NCBI GenBank assembly: GCA_030916545.1
Contig: JAUPWI010000029.1
Span: 1-32,995, forward strand
Reading direction: 5' to 3'
DNA: 32,995 nucleotides
From: Patescibacteria group bacterium
Lineage (GTDB): Bacteria > Patescibacteriota > Minisyncoccia > Moranbacterales > UBA1568
The translations under genes and the position numbers were made by a program. Below are positions 29,557-32,995 of the stretch, piece by piece (position 1 is the stretch's first letter; each line of letters starts with the position of its first letter). The notes under the pieces were generated by a model, which had not been told where the DNA came from, made no database searches, and worked only from the letters and a program-made list of their open reading frames with translations.

Positions 29557-31656
29557 ATGGCCCGTACGACTCCTATCGATAAGTATCGCAATATCGGCAT
29601 CATCGCGCATATCGACGCTGGAAAGACCACAACGACGGAACGTGTGCTTTTCTATACCGGTATCACCCACAAAATCGGTGAAGTGCATGAGGGAGCGGCG
29701 ACCATGGACTGGATGGAGCAGGAACGTGAGCGCGGTATCACGATTACTTCGGCTGCTACAACATGTTTTTGGAAGGGGCACCATATCAATATCATCGACA
29801 CTCCAGGGCATGTGGACTTTACGGTCGAGGTAGAACGTTCTCTGCGTGTCTTGGATGGCGGCGTCGTGGTGTTTGATGGTAAGGAGGGCGTTGAGCCGCA
29901 GTCCGAGACCGTATGGCGGCAGGCGGAGAAATACGATGTGCCGCGCATGTGTTTCATCAATAAGATCGACAAGGAAGGTGCCGTGTTCGAGGATGCCTTG
30001 TCTTCGATCTGGAACCGCCTGACTCCGAAGGCCGTCGCGATCCAGTATCCGCTCGGTCTGCGCGGGGACTTCTTCGGTCTCATCAACCTGATGAACATGA
30101 AGGCATATACCTTCGATGGTCCGATGGGGGAGAAGGTGATTGAGGGTGAAATCCCGGTCGAATATCTGGAAAAGGCGAAGGAGTGGCGCGAAAAGATGAT
30201 TGAAAAGATTTCTGAAACGGATGATGCTTTGACGGAGAAGTATCTCGGCGGCGAAGAGATATCCGAAGCCGAACTGAAAGCGGCCTTGCGCCAGGCGGTC
30301 ATCGGGACCAAACTGTATCCAGTCATGACCGGTACCGCACTCCGGAACAAGGGCATACAGTTGGTATTGGACGCGGTCGTCGATTATCTCCCGTCGCCAT
30401 TGGATATTCCTCCATTGTTCGGTACGAATCCGAAGACGGATGCGGAAGAAGTGCGTGAGACGAAGGACGATGCTCCGTTTTCGGCCCTTGCCTTCAAGAT
30501 CGCCACTGATCCATTCATCGGACAGTTGACGTTTTTCCGCGTATACTCCGGAACCATCAAGGCCGGATCGTACGTGCTGAATTCGACCAAGAATGAGAAG
30601 GAGCGTGTCGGCCGTATCGTTCGTATGCATGCCAATCATCGCGAAGAGATCGAAGAGCTCGGTGCTGGTGACATCGGAGCCCTGGTCGGAATGAAGGTGA
30701 CGACCACTGGCAATACATTGTGCGATCCGGACAAGCCGGTGGTACTCGAAGCAATCACCTTTCCGGAGCCGGTCATAGATATCACGGTCGAACCGAAAAC
30801 CAAGTCCGACCAGGAGAAGATGGGTATGGCGCTCAAGAAACTTCTCGAAGAGGACCCGACCTTTCGGGTGCATACGGATGAGGAAACTGCTCAGACGATT
30901 CTCTCTGGAATGGGTGAGTTGCACTTGGATATCATCGTTGACCGCATGAAACGTGAGTTTAAGGTTGAGGTCAATGTCGGCCGACCGCAGGTGGCATATC
31001 GCGAGACAATTCGTATTATGGCTGAAGCCGAAGGAAAGTATATTCGTCAGTCAGGTGGACGTGGTCAGTATGGTCACTGTTGGATTCGTCTTGAGCCAAA
31101 TGAAGTCGGGAAGGGCTATGAATTCTTCGATGAGATTAAGGGTGGTGTTATCCCGCAGGAATTTATCAAGCCAATCAATAAGGGTGTTGAAGAGGCTTCT
31201 CAGACCGGGGTGCTCGCCGGATACCCCGTGGTGGATATCAAGGCCACTGTCTATGATGGATCTTTCCATGATGTCGACTCTTCGGAAGCAGCGTTCCGCG
31301 TGGCGGGCTCGCTCGCTTTCAAGGAAGCGATGCGCAAGGCTAAGCCGGTCATCCTGGAGCCGGTCATGAAAGTGGTGGTTATCACCCCGGAGGCCTCGAT
31401 GGGTGATATCGTCGGGGATATCAACTCCAAGCGCGGTATGATCAAGGAGATGGCGGATCGCGGAGAAGGCGCCGCTCGCGTCAAGGAAATCACCGCCGAG
31501 GTGCCACTCGCTTCGATGTTCGGATACGCGACTCAGATGCGTTCGATGTCGCAGGGTCGGGCCAGTTATTCGATGGAATTCGATCATTATGCCGAAGTGC
31601 CGAGCAGTGTCGCACAGGAAATCATCGGAGCTCGGGCTCCTGCTCCAGCGAAATAG
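29557..31656 (+). CDS. fusA: Translation elongation factor G
   Basis: EF-G drives ribosomal translocation. The 699-residue product has the G1 loop AHIDAGKTTTTERVLFYTG, switch I RGITITSAAT, G3 DTPGHVDFT and G4 NKIDK, then domain II (APFSALAFKIATDPFIGQLTF), domain III (ALKKLLEEDPTF), domain IV (GGRGQYGHCWIRLEP) and domain V (GDIVGDINSKRGMI). Length and domain order are normal. A stretch of about 30905-31200, covering domains III-IV, is ATT- and A/T-rich, while both flanks are ATC- and GC-rich. A terminator follows. Confidence 0.98.
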   Translation: MARTTPIDKYRNIGIIAHIDAGKTTTTERVLFYTGITHKIGEVHEGAATMDWMEQERERGITITSAATTCFWKGHHINIIDTPGHVDFTVEVERSLRVLDGGVVVFDGKEGVEPQSETVWRQAEKYDVPRMCFINKIDKEGAVFEDALSSIWNRLTPKAVAIQYPLGLRGDFFGLINLMNMKAYTFDGPMGEKVIEGEIPVEYLEKAKEWREKMIEKISETDDALTEKYLGGEEISEAELKAALRQAVIGTKLYPVMTGTALRNKGIQLVLDAVVDYLPSPLDIPPLFGTNPKTDAEEVRETKDDAPFSALAFKIATDPFIGQLTFFRVYSGTIKAGSYVLNSTKNEKERVGRIVRMHANHREEIEELGAGDIGALVGMKVTTTGNTLCDPDKPVVLEAITFPEPVIDITVEPKTKSDQEKMGMALKKLLEEDPTFRVHTDEETAQTILSGMGELHLDIIVDRMKREFKVEVNVGRPQVAYRETIRIMAEAEGKYIRQSGGRGQYGHCWIRLEPNEVGKGYEFFDEIKGGVIPQEFIKPINKGVEEASQTGVLAGYPVVDIKATVYDGSFHDVDSSEAAFRVAGSLAFKEAMRKAKPVILEPVMKVVVITPEASMGDIVGDINSKRGMIKEMADRGEGAARVKEITAEVPLASMFGYATQMRSMSQGRASYSMEFDHYAEVPSSVAQEIIGARAPAPAK

Positions 31657-31696
31657 TCGTCGATCTGAGCACCGAGTTGGGGTCGTATGAGATATC

Positions 31697-31723
31697 AAAG
31701 CCAGTCCTTTTGGGCTGGTTTTT
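31697..31723 (+). terminator. Intrinsic terminator after fusA
   Basis: CCAGTCC (31701-31707) pairs with GGGCTGG (31712-31718; one G-T), loop TTTT, followed by TTTTT. Confidence 0.85.
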
Positions 31724-31729
31724 GATTGA

Positions 31730-31757
31730 TTGACAGAGAGGCCAAAAAGAGTAAAAT
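31730..31757 (+). promoter_or_regulatory. Promoter of the 86-residue orphan gene
   Basis: TTGACA (31730-31735), a 16-base spacer and TAAAAT (31752-31757). The start near 31764 gives a leader of about 170 bases. Confidence 0.7.
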
Positions 31758-31763
31758 ATATCG

Positions 31764-31911
31764 CTGAATCTTACCAATTGAGAGCAGGTGTTCTCGAGCA
31801 GAAAACGGCTTACAAATAGGTCTTTCTCTGCTAGGGCACACTCGAAGATTCGAGAGTTGATGGTTTATTGTACAGGGGATTTGAGATAACAGGTGTGTCT
31901 TAAATTTTTTT
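31764..31911 (+). promoter_or_regulatory. Structured leader with intrinsic terminator, attenuator or riboswitch candidate
   Basis: GTGT (31788-31791) pairs with ACAC (31838-31841) and AGCAGA (31797-31802) with TCTGCT (31827-31832), enclosing an apical loop ACGGCTTACAAATAGG. CTCGAA (31841-31846) and TTCGAG (31849-31854) are self-complementary, and TCTCGA (31792-31797) could instead pair with TCGAGA (31850-31855), an exclusive alternative. A terminator-like stem TTTGAGA (31880-31886) with TCTTAAA (31898-31904) is followed by seven T, just before the ribosome site. No known riboswitch class is recognised. Confidence 0.5.
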
Positions 31912-31933
31912 CAGACAAAGGAGGATTAAAAAA

Positions 31934-32194
31934 GTGAATCAGGAACCAAAGAACTATCAAATACTGACCATCGCAAGGGTGAGTATTGATCGTCACGGCC
32001 TCGTCACGGTTGATTTTGAGGGAGGATTGGCCTTTGGAATGAGTCATGGAGCTCTCCTGCGACGATTTGGCATTGATTGGCACAATCTTAACATCGGTCA
32101 GCAGCTTGTAATCATGGGCAAGGAAGGCAACAGCCACGATGATCTGTGTGGTATCGGAACAATCAAAAATATGTGGGTCTATACCGTCGAATGA
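31934..32194 (+). CDS. 86-residue orphan protein behind an attenuator-like leader
   Basis: The product (MNQEPKNYQILTIARVSIDRH...) alternates hydrophobic and polar residues as in a small beta-rich fold (VTVDFEGGLAFGM, LNIGQQLVIMGKEG, GIGTIKNMWVYTVE), with no membrane segment and one Cys. The GTG start at 31934 is fixed by AAAGGAGG 9 bases upstream (31917-31924). It has its own promoter, a structured leader and a strong terminator (32225). I do not recognise a family. Its place between fusA and tuf suggests a role near translation, by position only. Confidence 0.75.
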   Translation: MNQEPKNYQILTIARVSIDRHGLVTVDFEGGLAFGMSHGALLRRFGIDWHNLNIGQQLVIMGKEGNSHDDLCGIGTIKNMWVYTVE

Positions 32195-32224
32195 TTTTAC
32201 CTGCTAGGTTCTTTTGTGGGGAAG

Positions 32225-32259
32225 GGCTGTCGTGACCATCATGACGGCCTCATTTTTTT
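32225..32259 (+). terminator. Intrinsic terminator after the orphan gene
   Basis: A 10-bp stem (32225-32234 with 32240-32249; two G-T pairs) with a 5-base loop is followed by seven T (32253-32259). Confidence 0.85.
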
Positions 32260-32367
32260 GTCTTTTGATATAGAATTAAGGGGCTTTTGGTGACTGAATG
32301 GGGGATATGAAGTGAGGGTGGTTGAGGGCTGAGAGTTGGGAGCGCATACGGATGAGAATGGTGCCTC

Positions 32368-32396
32368 TTGACAGGATAAAAATGGCTTGGTACTAT
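32368..32396 (+). promoter_or_regulatory. Promoter of tuf
   Basis: TTGACA (32368-32373), a 17-base spacer and TACTAT (32391-32396). Start near 32403. Confidence 0.75.
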
Positions 32397-32402
32397 GTCT
32401 CT

Positions 32403-32491
32403 TGATGCTCCGCTTTGGCACTTTTTTTATTTTGATAAAGTGTCGGAGCGAAACAAAGCCTTTTTTAAATAAATAATTGAATTGTAGAGCT
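32403..32491 (+). promoter_or_regulatory. tuf leader with a two-part hairpin
   Basis: GCTCCG (32407-32412) pairs with CGGAGC (32444-32449), and CACTTT (32419-32424) with AAAGTG (32437-32442), making a long interrupted hairpin at the predicted 5' end of the message. It could stabilise the message or regulate it; no T tract follows directly. Confidence 0.5.
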
Positions 32492-32995
32492 ATGGCAGAG
32501 CAATTTCAGCGGACCAAGCCGCATGTGAACGTCGGGACTATCGGTCACGTCGATCATGGAAAGACAACTTTGACAGCCGCTATCCTTCATGTCTTGTCCC
32601 TCAAGGGATTTGCGAAGGCGCGTGGTGTAGATGAAATCGACAAAGCGCCGGAAGAAAAGGCGCGTGGTATTACAATTTCTACCGCACACTGCGAATACGA
32701 GTCTGACAATCGCCACTACGCACATGTTGACTGCCCAGGGCACGCCGACTATATCAAGAACATGATTACTGGTGCCGCTCAGATGGACGGAGCTATCCTC
32801 GTGGTAGCCGCGACCGATGGACCGATGCCACAGACCCGTGAGCACATTCTCTTGGCTCATCAGGTAGGTGTTCAGAATATCGTTGTATTCCTGAACAAGG
32901 TTGACATGGTGGATGATGAAGAGCTCATTGATTTGGTGGAAGCCGAAGCTCGTGAATTGCTCTCAAAATACGAATTTGATGGTGACAATGCCGCC
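32492..32995 (+). CDS. tuf: Translation elongation factor Tu, N-terminal part (partial)
   Basis: EF-Tu delivers aminoacyl-tRNA to the ribosome. 168 codons are visible before the window ends. The GTPase domain shows VNVGTIGHVDHGKTTLTAAI (G1), RGITISTAHCEYE (switch I), DCPGHADYIKNMITGAAQMDG (G3) and NKVDMVDD (G4). It begins at ATG 32492 with no Shine-Dalgarno site, behind its own promoter, so it is transcribed separately from fusA. Confidence 0.97.
   Translation, partial: MAEQFQRTKPHVNVGTIGHVDHGKTTLTAAILHVLSLKGFAKARGVDEIDKAPEEKARGITISTAHCEYESDNRHYAHVDCPGHADYIKNMITGAAQMDGAILVVAATDGPMPQTREHILLAHQVGVQNIVVFLNKVDMVDDEELIDLVEAEARELLSKYEFDGDNAA

Noticed and set aside
1..32995. CRISPR array, insertion sequence, prophage or tRNA gene
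   Set aside because: No regularly spaced repeats, transposase or integrase motifs, or tRNA cloverleaf sequences were seen on either strand.

Overview
The window reads as a housekeeping chromosome segment from a small-genome bacterium, most likely a Candidate Phyla Radiation (Patescibacteria) member of the Parcubacteria type. The basis is gene content and sequence style: a long-form uS12, an extended 84-residue bS21, small orphan membrane and zinc-ribbon proteins, PKD/Ig-like cysteine-rich surface protein, ComEC split into two genes, and very few Shine-Dalgarno sites. TGA is used as a normal stop (atpG, ftsA, nrdR), so this is genetic code 11 and not the recoded Gracilibacteria/Absconditabacteria. 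The lineage is inference; no 16S rRNA is present.

Layout. 1-4006: end of atpA, then atpG, atpD and atpC of the F1 ATP synthase, interrupted between atpG and atpD by an independent antisense membrane-protein gene. 4222-5767: structured leader, rpsF-ssb-rpsR, terminator. 5784-10220: efp, a 4-TM membrane protein, gyrB, a zinc-ribbon protein and bL25 (ctc). 10247-10460: a stand-alone structured RNA with consensus promoter and terminator (6S RNA candidate). 10500-12694 (minus): pth and a LytR-CpsA-Psr enzyme. 12734-16860: lepB, hisS, a HIT protein, rpsU, a YqeY-like protein and an undecaprenol/diacylglycerol kinase. 16976-19765: ftsA and ftsZ. 19770-25863: a 1057-residue two-part surface protein, nrdR, and comEC split into membrane and metallo-beta-lactamase genes. 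25867-27182: long-form ndk, a small cysteine-bearing ORF, rpmB (minus). 27198-28010: site-2-protease-like peptidase. 28032-32995: str-type region rpsL, rpsG, a DUF1653 gene, fusA, an orphan 86-residue gene behind an attenuator-like leader, and the start of tuf.

The genes serve translation, replication, division, cell envelope and DNA uptake. Sigma70-type promoters with 17-bp spacers and hairpin-plus-T-tract terminators are unusually easy to see, so several transcription units can be drawn.

Main points to follow up: (1) nearly all genes lack a Shine-Dalgarno site, while rpsU, the antisense membrane gene and the 86-residue orphan have near-perfect ones, recalling bS21 autoregulation in Bacteroidota; (2) the 86-residue orphan's leader combines promoter, alternative hairpins and an intrinsic terminator; (3) the 6S-like RNA; (4) the surface protein contains a second internal signal peptide; (5) base and codon style switches abruptly inside conserved genes.
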